Below, piece after piece: positions 55,003-64,000 of a stretch of 64,000 nt of DNA. Numbering within the stretch: position 1 is the first letter of the stretch; each line of letters starts with the position of its first letter. The DNA is from Roseovarius halotolerans (GTDB lineage Bacteria > Pseudomonadota > Alphaproteobacteria > Rhodobacterales > Rhodobacteraceae). Both the position numbers and the translations under genes were made by a program. The stretch covers positions 930,001 to 994,000 of the forward strand of contig NZ_FWFU01000001.1 of assembly GCF_900172255.1 (NCBI RefSeq). The letters run 5' to 3'. The notes beneath the pieces are model-generated. The model was not told where the DNA came from. It ran no database searches and saw only the letters and a list, made by a program, of their open reading frames with translations.

Positions 55003-55035
55003 GATCCGCAAGTTATAATGCTTGCATTAAGAAAA

Positions 55036-55080
55036 GGCAAGTAAATTAACTTGTCAAAATGACAAGCGATATTGCTTGCC
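55036..55080 (-). promoter_or_regulatory. Symmetric four-half-site operator upstream of satD
   Basis: Half-sites GGCAAG (55036), CTTGTC (55050), GACAAG (55061) and CTTGCC (55075) are separated by 8, 5 and 8 nt, forming one 45-bp dyad. The TTGACA and TTGCCT sequences on the minus strand overlap -35 positions of the satD promoter; TATAAC at about 55018-55013 would be the -10. A dimer or tetramer binding there would repress satD-DUF3307. Confidence 0.72.
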
Positions 55081-55443
55081 TTACATGAATCCTAACTCAA
55101 GGCGCGCTTCGTCGCTCATCATGTCCATGCCCCAGGGGGGATCCCAGACGAGTTCGACATCGACCTGTTTGACGCCGGGGACGGGTTCAATGGCTTCGGC
55201 GACCCAGCCGGGCATTTCACCGGCAACGGGGCAGCCGGGCGCGGTCAGGGTCATGATCACCCGCACGGCGTTCTCGCTGTCGATCTCGATCGTGTAGATC
55301 AGGCCCAGGTCGTAGATATTCACTGGAATTTCAGGGTCATAGACAGACCGGCAGGCCTCGACCAATTGATCGTAGAGCGGGTGTTCGGTGCTCGATGGCG
55401 CGATCAGTGGCGCGCCTTCGACGGGGTCTGGGCTATGGGTCAT
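55081..55443 (-). CDS. SufT/DUF59 (MIP18-like) iron-sulfur assembly protein
   Basis: A DUF59 protein of 120 residues with the family motif DPEIPVNIYDLGLIYTI and the conserved cysteine in LTAPGCPVAGEMPGW. Such proteins assist late Fe-S cluster maturation. The A-type carrier gene 1.5 kb downstream supports this theme. Upstream lies a GTAC repeat and the RimB-RimK fusion gene. Confidence 0.9.
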   Translation of the reverse strand: MTHSPDPVEGAPLIAPSSTEHPLYDQLVEACRSVYDPEIPVNIYDLGLIYTIEIDSENAVRVIMTLTAPGCPVAGEMPGWVAEAIEPVPGVKQVDVELVWDPPWGMDMMSDEARLELGFM

Positions 55444-55514
55444 GGCTGAATCCTGCGCTGTTCCTGAGCGAAGATATAAGATTTATCGCCGCCGCCGTCC
55501 AGAGGGGCGGGTCG

Positions 55515-55581
55515 GTACAAAACGTCCGGTTTGTACGCGCGTTTCGTACAGAAATCGCCCACGGCCAGAAAGGGTTGGTAC
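55515..55581. repeat. GTAC-spaced palindromic repeat, copy 2
   Basis: GTAC tetramers at 55515, 55533, 55546 and 55578 have the same 14, 9 and 28-nt spacing as at 2409-2475, and the first 14-nt spacer is nearly identical (AAAACGTC core). It lies between the RimB-RimK stop and the sufT start. Outside the GTAC boxes and the first inverted repeat the two copies differ. Confidence 0.72.
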
Positions 55582-55605
55582 AAAACCCGTGATCGGGGCC
55601 AAAAC

Positions 55606-57027
55606 TCACTCGGCGGATTTTTTTGCACCGCTCTTGCGGCGACGGATCGGGGCAGGGCGCACGCGGCTTTCGATCTGGTCATAGAGCCGCCCGACGATGT
55701 TCTTGCCGGTCGAGCGTTCGATCCCCTCGAAGCCGGGGGAGGAATTCACCTCGAGCACCTTGGGGCCGCCTTCTGAGCGCAACAGGTCGACTCCGGCCAT
55801 GTTGAGATCGAAGGCGCGCGCGGCGCGGATCGCGGTTTCGCGCTCCTGCTTGGTGATGCGCACGGATTTGGCGGAGCCGCCGCGATGAAGGTTGGAGCGG
55901 AAATCGCCCTCGGCGCCTGTGCGCTTCATCGAGGCGACGACCTTGCCGCCGATCACCAGGCAGCGGATATCCTCGCCCGCGGCTTCCTTGACGAAATCCT
56001 GCACGAGGAAATTCGCCTTGAGACCGCGAAAGGCGTCGATCACCGATTCGGCGGCCTTCTTGGTCTCGGCCAGCACGACGCCCTTGCCCTGGGTGGATTC
56101 CAGCAGCTTGACGATCAGCGGCGCGGTGCCGACGAGACCGATCAGGTTGTTGGTGTCCTTGGGCGACGCGGCGAAGGCGGTATTGGGCATACCGATCTTG
56201 GCGCGCGCCATCAGTTGATGGGCATAGAGCTTGTCGCGGCTGGAGGTGATCCCGGCGGAGGGGTTCACGCAATAGGTGCCGATGGTCTCGAACTGGCGGA
56301 TGATGGCGGTGCCGTAGGGCGTGATCGAGGCGCCGATCCGCGGGATGACCGCATCGAAGCGCGGCAGGCGCTTGCCGTCGTAATGCACTTCGGGGGCCAT
56401 TGCGTTGATGGCCATGTAACAGCGGGTGGTGTTGATCACCTCGACCGAGTGGCCGCGTTTCTCGCCCTCTTCGACAAGGCGGCGGGTGGAATAGTTGTCT
56501 TCGCGCGACAGCACGCAGATGCGCAGGGCGCGGGCGGGCGCCTGATGGCGCATCTTGGCGGTATGATAGACATCATAGCTGAGTTCGGGCTGCATGAAGC
56601 GGTCCGTCGCCACGATGGTGATATGGTCCTTGAGCGCCTGACGCCCCAGCAGCATCCGCGACTGCATGGTTGAACGGTTGGTCAGCGTGAGTTCCACCGG
56701 CCAGCTGTCGCCATTGACGGTGAGCGTGCTCTCGATGACGTAGCGCAGCTCTTTCTCGCCATTCGAGGAGGTCACTTCGCGGCGGTCGATGATCGGGGCC
56801 GAGCAGGGGATCACGAAATCGTCGCGCCCCGGTATCGGGTGGATGGTAAAGCGGACCTTGGGTTTGGAGGAGGGGCCAAAGGTCTCGATGTCGAAGGCAT
56901 GAAGCGCGGATGTGCGCGCGCCGGTATCGACCTTGGCCCGTATCGCGGGAACACCGAGATCGGGTAAGGAGACCCATTCTTCCCACCCGAATTGCAGTTG
57001 TTGCGTCTCATCGGGCGTGTTGGTCAT
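55606..57027 (-). CDS. RimB-type aspartyl protease fused to RimK-type ATP-grasp ligase
   Basis: One 473-residue chain joins two domains. Residues 12-160 are a retropepsin-like/DUF785 domain with the DTGA motif at 34-37 ([15 protein letters not shown]). Residues 168-455 are RimK ([24 protein letters not shown]-grasp stretch [21 protein letters not shown]; metal motif [16 protein letters not shown]). RimK adds glutamates to ribosomal protein S6, and RimB proteins are reported to trim them, so modifier and remover may be fused. The tail is Lys/Arg-rich. ATG 57027 is preceded by AAGGAACTG. In-frame fusion throughout, no frameshift signal. Confidence 0.88.
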   Translation of the reverse strand: MTNTPDETQQLQFGWEEWVSLPDLGVPAIRAKVDTGARTSALHAFDIETFGPSSKPKVRFTIHPIPGRDDFVIPCSAPIIDRREVTSSNGEKELRYVIESTLTVNGDSWPVELTLTNRSTMQSRMLLGRQALKDHITIVATDRFMQPELSYDVYHTAKMRHQAPARALRICVLSREDNYSTRRLVEEGEKRGHSVEVINTTRCYMAINAMAPEVHYDGKRLPRFDAVIPRIGASITPYGTAIIRQFETIGTYCVNPSAGITSSRDKLYAHQLMARAKIGMPNTAFAASPKDTNNLIGLVGTAPLIVKLLESTQGKGVVLAETKKAAESVIDAFRGLKANFLVQDFVKEAAGEDIRCLVIGGKVVASMKRTGAEGDFRSNLHRGGSAKSVRITKQERETAIRAARAFDLNMAGVDLLRSEGGPKVLEVNSSPGFEGIERSTGKNIVGRLYDQIESRVRPAPIRRRKSGAKKSAE

Positions 57028-57113
57028 GGGCAGTTCCTTCGCATTCAAAATCAAGGCTCGTAGCTGGCGACCATAGCGTGATCGCAGCCTGTAAGCAAAG
57101 TTGCCCCGAGGGG

Positions 57114-57386
57114 TTACTTGTTGATGTCGTCGTGAATCACGCGGCTCTGGTCGTTACGGGCCTGAAAGACCCGACGCAGAATGATCCATGCAAGAAGTGA
57201 CAGAAATGCGAAGATCGCGATCATCGCCGCTGGCGCGAGGGTGATCGGCAGCGCGACGATCAATGCCATGCTGGCGGCCCCGAGCGCAATGCCCAGAAAC
57301 ACGTAGCCCGGAATGAGCGTTTCGAGGATCGCCAGCGCCAGGGCGCCGCCCAGCCAGACCCACCAGAGCGTCCAGATGCCGCTCAT
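57114..57386 (-). CDS. NfeD-like membrane protein
   Basis: A 90-residue protein with two or three membrane helices ([38 protein letters not shown] region) and a short cytoplasmic end. It is the short NfeD type lacking an OB-fold. Its start overlaps the SPFH gene stop by 4 bp; NfeD/stomatin pairs are widespread and the two probably act together in membrane microdomains. Confidence 0.85.
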   Translation of the reverse strand: MSGIWTLWWVWLGGALALAILETLIPGYVFLGIALGAASMALIVALPITLAPAAMIAIFAFLSLLAWIILRRVFQARNDQSRVIHDDINK

Positions 57387-58276
57387 GCCTTGGTCCCCTT
57401 GAGCATGTTGAAGGCGTTGCCGAAGGCTTCGAGAGCGTGGGCCGGCACGAGGATGGTTTGCGAGGACGGGCCGTTGCCCAGCGCATTGAGCGCCTCGACC
57501 TGTTTCAGGGCGACCTGGTATTGCGCGGCCTCGACCCCGTTATCGGCGATGGCGCGGGCGACGACCTCGGTGGCGTAGGCTTCGGCGTCGGCCTGGATGC
57601 GGCGGGCCTTGGCGGCCTGGTCGGCGGCGTAGAGCTCGGCGTCGGCATGGAGTTCGACGGCGCGTTTCTTGCCTTCGGCCTCGGTCACATGGGCGCGCCG
57701 GGCGCGTTCGGCGTTGAGCTGCTGAAGCATGGCGGCGCGGGTGGCTTCATCGAGATTCACATCAAGAAGCTCGGCGCGGGTGACTTCGATGCCCCAGTTC
57801 TCGACCGCGTCCTCGACCGCTTCCTTGATGGTGGCGATCAGCGCCGAGCGGTTGGCCTGCACATCGTCGAGGTCCATCTTGCCGATCTCGGCGCGCACGA
57901 TCCCGGCGACGGTGGTGGCGATGGCGGCGTCGGCGTCACGGATGCGGTAGACCGTCTTTTCGGGCTGGACGATGCGGTAGAAGACAGAGGTTTCCACCTC
58001 GACCAGCACGTTGTCGCGGGTGATCGCGTCCTGGCTGGCATTGGGCAGCTGGCGTTCGAGGATCGAGATGCGGTGGCGCACCACATCGAGAAACGGCACG
58101 ATCAGGTTGATCCCCGGCCCGAGCACCGCACGCAGGCGGCCGAAGCGTTCGACCACGTATTGTTCGGATTGCGGAACGATCTGGATGCCCTTGAAGATTA
58201 CCACGAAGATCAGGACCGCAATCAGGATCCAGACGAGGTTCGAGCGAAGCAGGCTCAGGATTTGGTCTTCGGTCAT
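57383..58276 (-). CDS. SPFH/stomatin-family protein (QmcA-like)
   Basis: An N-terminal membrane helix (residues 12-29) is followed by an SPFH/band 7 domain (GIQIVPQSEQYVVERFGRL ... VETSVFYRIVQPEKTVYRI) and an Ala/Glu/Lys-rich coiled coil (about 180-250, AELYAADQAAKARRIQADAEA). The 297 residues match QmcA/HflK-like prohibitins; these scaffold membrane proteases. ATG 58276. Coupled to NfeD. Confidence 0.92.
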   Translation of the reverse strand: MTEDQILSLLRSNLVWILIAVLIFVVIFKGIQIVPQSEQYVVERFGRLRAVLGPGINLIVPFLDVVRHRISILERQLPNASQDAITRDNVLVEVETSVFYRIVQPEKTVYRIRDADAAIATTVAGIVRAEIGKMDLDDVQANRSALIATIKEAVEDAVENWGIEVTRAELLDVNLDEATRAAMLQQLNAERARRAHVTEAEGKKRAVELHADAELYAADQAAKARRIQADAEAYATEVVARAIADNGVEAAQYQVALKQVEALNALGNGPSSQTILVPAHALEAFGNAFNMLKGTKA

Positions 58277-58337
58277 GTCACTCTCACTCGCGAAAAAGGG
58301 CCACGCGCGTCACGCGGCGTTTTGCAAGTCAGGTTAA

Positions 58338-59507
<1,170 letters not shown>

Positions 59508-59543
59508 GGCGGCTTTTCCCGGTCAGATCCGAACGGCGACCCC

Positions 59544-59559
59544 TGGCATGGTTCCTGCA
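59544..59559 (+). promoter_or_regulatory. Candidate sigma-54 promoter upstream of the PAS gene
   Basis: TGGCATGGTTCCTGCA has GG and GC at the -24/-12 spacing and matches TGGCACG-N4-TTGCW except at two positions. Predicted transcription would start near 59571, about 120 bp before the PAS-protein start. Transcription from tgt readthrough is an alternative. Confidence 0.42.
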
Positions 59560-59689
59560 GGGGGAGCGTGTGTAGTTGGCAGATGGGTCTTGTCATGCGT
59601 TCGGGCCGCCGAGGGGCGGCTGATGCCGCGCGGGTGGGGATTCTTCCGGTTGTGTTGCCGAGAGACATTCAATGCGGCCAGAGGAACCG

Positions 59690-60931
59690 ATGAAGATAAC
59701 CGAGTCCAGATCCGGCCCGAGGGCCGATGTTGCCCTTGTCGACAGGGAATCCCCCTTTGCGATTGACGAGCTGTTCTTCTCGCGCACCGATGAGCGCGGC
59801 GTGATCCGGGCGTTCAATCGCGTGTTCATGCGCGTCGCGAATTATTCAGCGGATCAACTGGCAGGTGCACCGCACCGGCTGATCCGGCACCCGGACATGC
59901 CAAAGGGCGTTTTCTGGCTGTTGTGGGACGGGCTGAAACGGGGTCATTCGGTTGGCGCCTATGTGAAGAACCGGGCAAGCGATGGGCGATTCTACTGGGT
60001 CTTTGCGGTGGTCTCGCCGGTCGAGGGCGGCTATCTGTCGGTTCGTCTGAAGCCTACGAGCCCGCTTCTGGCAAGTGTGAAGGCGGTCTATCCGCTGGCT
60101 CTTGAGCGCGAGCAACGCGACGGGCTGACGCCGGAAGAAAGCGCACGGGCGATCGAAGCCGATCTGATGGCTGCGGGCTTTCCCAGCTATGGTCTCTTTC
60201 AGGTCGAGGCATTGCGCCGGGAGCATTCTGTGCGCGACGCGGCACGCGGCATTGCGACGGTGCCCGCGCTGGCGGATTGTGGGCATCTTCTGGATGTGAA
60301 GCGGGCCATTGATCAGGAATTGCGGGTGCTTTGCGACAATCTGAAGGATGCCGAGCTGATCACCACGAACATGAAGATTCAGGCCTGCAAGCTCGGGTCC
60401 GACAGGGGGCCGGTCAACGAGATTGCCAAGAACTACGAACTGACGATGCGAGAAATCCGCAATCACCCACGCGTCATCCAGACCCTGCGGAATGATCGCG
60501 GAACATGGGACATGAGCGACGAGGCAAGGTCGCTGTTCATGATCGTTGTCGCCGAGCTCATGGCCGAGATGGACAGCTGTTTCAGCAGGGAGGCGGCCGG
60601 GGCGGATCATGTGGACCTGGCTGCCGAGATGCAGGTGCTGGGCGCGTTGCGCGACCGGTATCGCGGCGAGGCGGATCGCGCGACGCAGGACAGCTATCGC
60701 GCAGTGCGCCAGCTGGCCCAGGATGTCGAAATGATCCGCCGCATGATTACCGGCCTCGCAATGGTTCGGGTCGTGTTGCGGGTCGAGGCGGGAATCCTGC
60801 GCGAGCGGCTGGCGGGGCTGCAATCCATTCTGGGGCAGCTCGATCAGTTTCACGATGAGGTGAGCGCGGCCCTCGAGCGGATCGAGCAGGCGGTGAAGGT
60901 GTTGCTGCGCGAGCGAAGCGCCGCGGTCTGA
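59690..60931 (+). CDS. Aer-type PAS-domain protein
   Basis: A 413-residue soluble-looking protein. Residues about 20-130 are a PAS domain like that of the Aer redox receptor ([20 protein letters not shown], then [22 protein letters not shown]). The rest is helical with coiled-coil character (about 210-410). No membrane segment, HAMP domain or MCP signalling hairpin is visible, so it is not a standard chemoreceptor. GAGGAACCG precedes ATG 59690. A cytoplasmic redox or oxygen sensor is a fair guess; output unknown. Confidence 0.82.
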   Translation: MKITESRSGPRADVALVDRESPFAIDELFFSRTDERGVIRAFNRVFMRVANYSADQLAGAPHRLIRHPDMPKGVFWLLWDGLKRGHSVGAYVKNRASDGRFYWVFAVVSPVEGGYLSVRLKPTSPLLASVKAVYPLALEREQRDGLTPEESARAIEADLMAAGFPSYGLFQVEALRREHSVRDAARGIATVPALADCGHLLDVKRAIDQELRVLCDNLKDAELITTNMKIQACKLGSDRGPVNEIAKNYELTMREIRNHPRVIQTLRNDRGTWDMSDEARSLFMIVVAELMAEMDSCFSREAAGADHVDLAAEMQVLGALRDRYRGEADRATQDSYRAVRQLAQDVEMIRRMITGLAMVRVVLRVEAGILRERLAGLQSILGQLDQFHDEVSAALERIEQAVKVLLRERSAAV

Positions 60932-61055
60932 AGAGACGCCCGCTGAGAAGGCCCGCTAAAGGCGCCTTGCGCCGAAGCGTTTCATGCAAGGCGGGCAGGA
61001 ACGGGCAAACAGGCCTTGTGAAGGCCGCAAGGGAGGGGCAAACTGCGTCAAATCG

Positions 61056-61084
61056 GTTGAAACGGGGGCGCACGCGCCCCAAGT
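61056..61084 (+). promoter_or_regulatory. Sigma-32 (heat shock) promoter of lon
   Basis: GTTGAAA (61056-61062) and CCCCAAGT (61077-61084) are separated by 14 nt and each differ by one base from the CTTGAAA / CCCCATNT consensus of RpoH promoters. Initiation near 61091 would leave a leader of about 74 nt before lon. Confidence 0.68.
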
Positions 61085-61164
61085 TAAACCGCAGGAAACG
61101 CGGAGATGGACGTGGCTGCCTGATCGAGGGGCCCGGATCATCTGCCCAGAACAAGGAAACGAGC

Positions 61165-63576
61165 ATGCAAGAGCCTCTCAACGCATCCTACCCAGTGCTG
61201 CCGCTGCGCGATATCGTGGTTTTCCCCCACATGATCGTGCCGCTGTTCGTCGGGCGCGAGAAATCCGTGCGCGCGCTGGAAGAGGTGATGCAGGACGACA
61301 AGCAGATTCTGCTGTCGAGCCAGATCGACGCCAGCGTCGACGATCCCAGCGCCGATGGCATCTACAAGACCGGCGTGCTGGCCAATGTGCTGCAACTGCT
61401 GAAGCTGCCCGACGGCACCGTCAAGGTGCTGGTCGAGGGTGTCGCGCGGGTGCGGATCGTCGAATACCTGGAGAATGACAATTTCTTCGAGGCGCGCGCC
61501 GAATACCTGACCGAGATGCCGGGTGACAGCGCTACCATCGAGGCGCTCTTGCGCACGGTGAGCGATGAGTTCGAGCGCTATGCCAAGGTGAAGAAGAACA
61601 TCCCCGAAGAGGCGCTGGCCGCCGTCAGCGAGACCGAGGAGCCCGCAAGGCTGGCGGACCTCGTGGCCGGGCATCTGGGCATCGACGTGCCGCAGAAGCA
61701 GGAAATGCTGGAGACGCTTTCGGTCAGCGAGCGGCTGGAAAAGGTCTATGGGATGATGCAGGGCGAAATGAGCGTCCTGCAGGTCGAGAAGAAGATCAAG
61801 ACCCGCGTCAAGTCGCAGATGGAGCGCACGCAGCGCGAATACTATCTGAACGAACAGATGAAGGCGATCCAGAAGGAGCTGGGCGACGGCGAGGATGGCG
61901 AAGGCGAAATCGCCGAGCTGGAAGAGAAGATCGCCGCGACCAAGCTCTCGAAAGAGGCGCGTGACAAGGCCGAGGCGGAACTCAAGAAGCTCAAGAACAT
62001 GAGCCCGATGAGCGCCGAGGCGACGGTTGTGCGCAACTATCTCGACTGGATGCTGTCGATCCCGTGGGGCGTGAAATCCCGCGTCAAGAAGGACCTGGGC
62101 CGCGCCGAGCGGATCCTGGAGAGGGATCACTATGGTCTGGAGAAGGTCAAGGAACGGATCGTCGAATACCTGGCGGTGCAGCAGCGCTCGAAAAAGCTGA
62201 AGGGGCCGATCATGTGCCTTGTCGGCCCGCCGGGCGTGGGCAAGACCAGCCTTGGCGAATCCGTGGCCCGCGCAACGGGGCGCGAGTTCATCCGCATCAG
62301 CCTGGGCGGCGTGCGCGACGAATCCGAGATCCGGGGCCATCGCCGCACCTATATCGGCTCTATGCCGGGCAAGATCATCCAGGCGCTGAAGAAGGCGAAA
62401 ACCACCAATCCGCTGATCCTGCTCGATGAGATCGACAAGATGGGCCAGGATTTCCGGGGCGACCCGGCCAGCGCGATGCTGGAGGTGCTGGACCCTGAAC
62501 AGAACGGCTCTTTCGTCGACCACTATCTCGAGGTGGAATACGACCTGAGCAACGTGATGTTCCTGACCACGGCGAACTCCTACAACATGCCGGGGCCGCT
62601 TCTGGACCGGATGGAGATCATTCCGCTTGCCGGTTACACCGAAGATGAGAAGCGAGAGATCGCCAAGCAGCACCTGCTGGCCAAGCAGGTCAAGAACCAC
62701 GGTCTGAAAAAGGGCGAGTTCGAGCTGAGTGACGATGCGCTGACCTCGATCATCCGCCATTACACCCGCGAAGCCGGGGTGCGGAACCTTGAGCGCGAGA
62801 TCGCCAAGGTGGCGCGCAAGGCGGTGACCAAGATCATCAAGGGCGAGGCGAAATCGGTGACGGTCACGGCCGAGAATATCGACGAGTTCCTCGGCGTGAA
62901 GAAGTTCAAATACGGTCTGGCCGAAGAGAAGGACCAGGTCGGTGTGGTCACCGGGCTGGCCTATACGTCGGTTGGCGGCGAGCTTCTGAACATCGAGGCG
63001 CTGCGCCTGCCGGGCAAGGGCCGGATGAAGACCACCGGCACGCTGGGCGACGTGATGAAGGAATCGATCGATGCGGCCAGCTCCTATGTCCGCTCGATCG
63101 CGCCCGAGATCGGGGTGAAGCCGCCGCGCTTCGAGAAGTGGGACATCCACGTTCACGTTCCCGAGGGCGCGACCCCCAAGGACGGGCCGTCGGCCGGTCT
63201 GGCGATGGTCACGTCGATCGTGTCGGTGCTGACCGGGATTCCGGTGCGCAAGGATATCGCGATGACCGGCGAGGTGACGCTGCGCGGCAACGCGCTGCCG
63301 ATCGGCGGCCTCAAGGAGAAGCTGCTGGCGGCGCTGCGTGGCGGCATCAAGACGGTCCTGATCCCGCGTGAGAACGAAAAGGATCTGACCGAGATCCCCG
63401 ACAACGTGAAGGAGGGGCTGGATATCATCCCCGTCGATCACGTGCGCGACGTTCTCAAGCTGGCGCTGGTGCGCACGCCCGAGCCGGTGGAATGGGACGA
63501 GGAGGCCGAAGAGGCCGCCGCCGCCGAAGCCGCTCTCAAGGCCGGCGACAAGGGCGAGGGCGCCACGGCGCACTGA
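61165..63576 (+). CDS. lon: ATP-dependent protease Lon
   Basis: Homohexameric AAA+ serine protease that degrades misfolded and regulatory proteins. The N-terminal substrate domain starts [17 protein letters not shown], Walker A is GPPGVGKTS (near residue 354), Walker [11 protein letters not shown], and the protease domain has catalytic Ser676 in PSAG plus the lysine of GGLKEK. ATG 61165, preceded by AAGGAAACGAG, gives 803 residues with an acidic Ala-rich C-terminal tail ([16 protein letters not shown]). A heat-shock-type promoter and terminator flank the gene, and an HU gene follows. Confidence 0.97.
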   Translation: MQEPLNASYPVLPLRDIVVFPHMIVPLFVGREKSVRALEEVMQDDKQILLSSQIDASVDDPSADGIYKTGVLANVLQLLKLPDGTVKVLVEGVARVRIVEYLENDNFFEARAEYLTEMPGDSATIEALLRTVSDEFERYAKVKKNIPEEALAAVSETEEPARLADLVAGHLGIDVPQKQEMLETLSVSERLEKVYGMMQGEMSVLQVEKKIKTRVKSQMERTQREYYLNEQMKAIQKELGDGEDGEGEIAELEEKIAATKLSKEARDKAEAELKKLKNMSPMSAEATVVRNYLDWMLSIPWGVKSRVKKDLGRAERILERDHYGLEKVKERIVEYLAVQQRSKKLKGPIMCLVGPPGVGKTSLGESVARATGREFIRISLGGVRDESEIRGHRRTYIGSMPGKIIQALKKAKTTNPLILLDEIDKMGQDFRGDPASAMLEVLDPEQNGSFVDHYLEVEYDLSNVMFLTTANSYNMPGPLLDRMEIIPLAGYTEDEKREIAKQHLLAKQVKNHGLKKGEFELSDDALTSIIRHYTREAGVRNLEREIAKVARKAVTKIIKGEAKSVTVTAENIDEFLGVKKFKYGLAEEKDQVGVVTGLAYTSVGGELLNIEALRLPGKGRMKTTGTLGDVMKESIDAASSYVRSIAPEIGVKPPRFEKWDIHVHVPEGATPKDGPSAGLAMVTSIVSVLTGIPVRKDIAMTGEVTLRGNALPIGGLKEKLLAALRGGIKTVLIPRENEKDLTEIPDNVKEGLDIIPVDHVRDVLKLALVRTPEPVEWDEEAEEAAAAEAALKAGDKGEGATAH

Positions 63577-63622
63577 GCCTTGCCCCGCGCGCCCCATGAG
63601 CGGGGCCGCTGACAAGATCGAG

Positions 63623-63652
63623 ACCCCCGTCGGCTCGCGCCGGCGGGGGTTT
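63623..63652 (+). terminator. Intrinsic terminator after lon
   Basis: ACCCCCG-CGG (63623-63633) pairs with CCG-CGGGGGT (63640-63650) and is followed by TTT. It lies about 45 bp after the lon stop. Confidence 0.75.
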
Positions 63653-63749
63653 CGCGTGGGATGGCGACGAGGCGGCCTGCACGCGGCACTGGCATTGGCG
63701 ACGCAATCGACGTAGTCTTGCGCCAGAGCAGCAGTAAACGAGGCCTCAT

Positions 63750-64000
63750 ATGAGCACGCGCCGCAAGACGAAACCCAGCACCGCATCGAAAGCTGCGGAC
63801 ACGGGGGCGAAAACCCCGGCCAGTCAAACCAAAGCCAAGACCGCATCGGTGCGCCCCGCGCCCGCCGCGGTGACCGCGAAGCCGGAACTGGTGCGCGACA
63901 CGAGTGTCGAGGTGGCGGGTGCCGATCTCAAGAAACGCGAGCTGATCGACAAGGTGGTCGAGCGTTCGGGCGTGCGCAAGCGCAACGCCAAGCCGGTGGT
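63750..64000 (+). CDS. HU-family DNA-binding protein with N-terminal extension, 3' end outside window
   Basis: The visible 83 residues end in LKKRELIDKVVERSGVRKRNAKPVV, the conserved start of the HU/IHF fold. Before it lie about 60 residues rich in Lys, Ala, Thr and Pro (MSTRRKTKPSTASKAAD and so on) that look disordered and basic, then an acidic segment (TSVEVAGAD). HU proteins of about 90 residues have no such arm. GAGGCCTCAT precedes the ATG. lon-hup neighbourhood is common in proteobacteria. Confidence 0.85.
   Translation, partial: MSTRRKTKPSTASKAADTGAKTPASQTKAKTASVRPAPAAVTAKPELVRDTSVEVAGADLKKRELIDKVVERSGVRKRNAKPV

Noticed and set aside
61138..63846. A 902-residue minus-strand frame opposite lon
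   Set aside because: It is the reverse complement of lon, rich in His, Arg, Leu and Gln, with no recognisable domain.

Overview
This 64-kb window reads as a chromosomal segment of a GC-rich alphaproteobacterium, most likely a member of the Rhodobacterales (Roseobacter-type). The grounds are the GC-biased third codon positions, the dense runs of genes with 4-bp ATGA/GTGA overlaps, the order tatA-tatB-tatC-DUF815 facing nlpD-pcm-surE, and the closeness of most proteins to families common in that order. I see no rRNA, tRNA, CRISPR array, transposase, integrase or phage gene. Almost all of it is housekeeping sequence; the unusual material lies in intergenic DNA, regulatory sites and a few odd proteins.

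Layout. 1-2.4 kb: two small envelope proteins (-), then aroK-aroB (+). 2.5-5.7 kb: an arsenic resistance operon (-): arsR, thioredoxin-type arsC, ACR3, glutaredoxin-type arsC, arsH, with a perfect dyad at the arsR start. 5.7-11.2 kb: tyrS (-), then anmK, an Asp/Glu racemase-family protein, a Cys/Met-metabolism PLP enzyme and an ABC ATPase (+). 11.4-16.9 kb: tatABC and a DUF815 ATPase (+) converging on surE-pcm-nlpD (-). 16.9-30.5 kb: a long (-) block with an SDR, purF, a YdcZ transporter, cvpA, radA, a coiled-coil membrane protein, alr-mlaE-mlaF-pqiA, dnaB, pyrE, pyrC and an unknown protein. 30.7-40.0 kb (+): a MoxR/VWA pair, a YeeE/YedE sulfur transporter pair, XdhC, a molybdopterin-binding protein and a form II CoxS-CoxL-CoxM hydroxylase. 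40.2-46.9 kb: a HIBADH-type dehydrogenase, penicillin acylase, methyltransferase, infC, an alanine-rich 11-mer repeat protein and a ferredoxin-NADP reductase. 47-52.5 kb: an assimilatory sulfate reduction operon cysG-DUF2849-cysI-cysH-DUF934 (-) with a divergent Lrp regulator; downstream, a decayed cysH fragment lies between 47-bp direct repeats. 52.5-58.3 kb (-): tpiA, an A-type Fe-S carrier, DUF3307/SatD, SufT, a RimB-RimK fusion, NfeD and an SPFH protein. 58.4-64 kb (+): tgt, a PAS protein, lon and the start of an HU-family gene.

Signs of regulation. The YeeE/YedE promoter has near-consensus -35 and -10 boxes with an ATTC-N8-GAAT dyad in the spacer, the motif I recall for the sulfide sensor SqrR/BigR. 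satD has a 45-bp operator of four symmetrically spaced CAAG/CTTG half-sites and looks leaderless. lon has a sigma-32-like promoter. dnaB has two near-consensus DnaA boxes. infC appears to start at AUA. Sigma-54-like -24/-12 elements precede coxS and the PAS gene.

Two families of dispersed intergenic repeats occur: a GTAC-spaced element (2 copies with identical 14/9/28-nt spacing) and a G/C hairpin element ending in a conserved ATTT-containing tail (4 copies).
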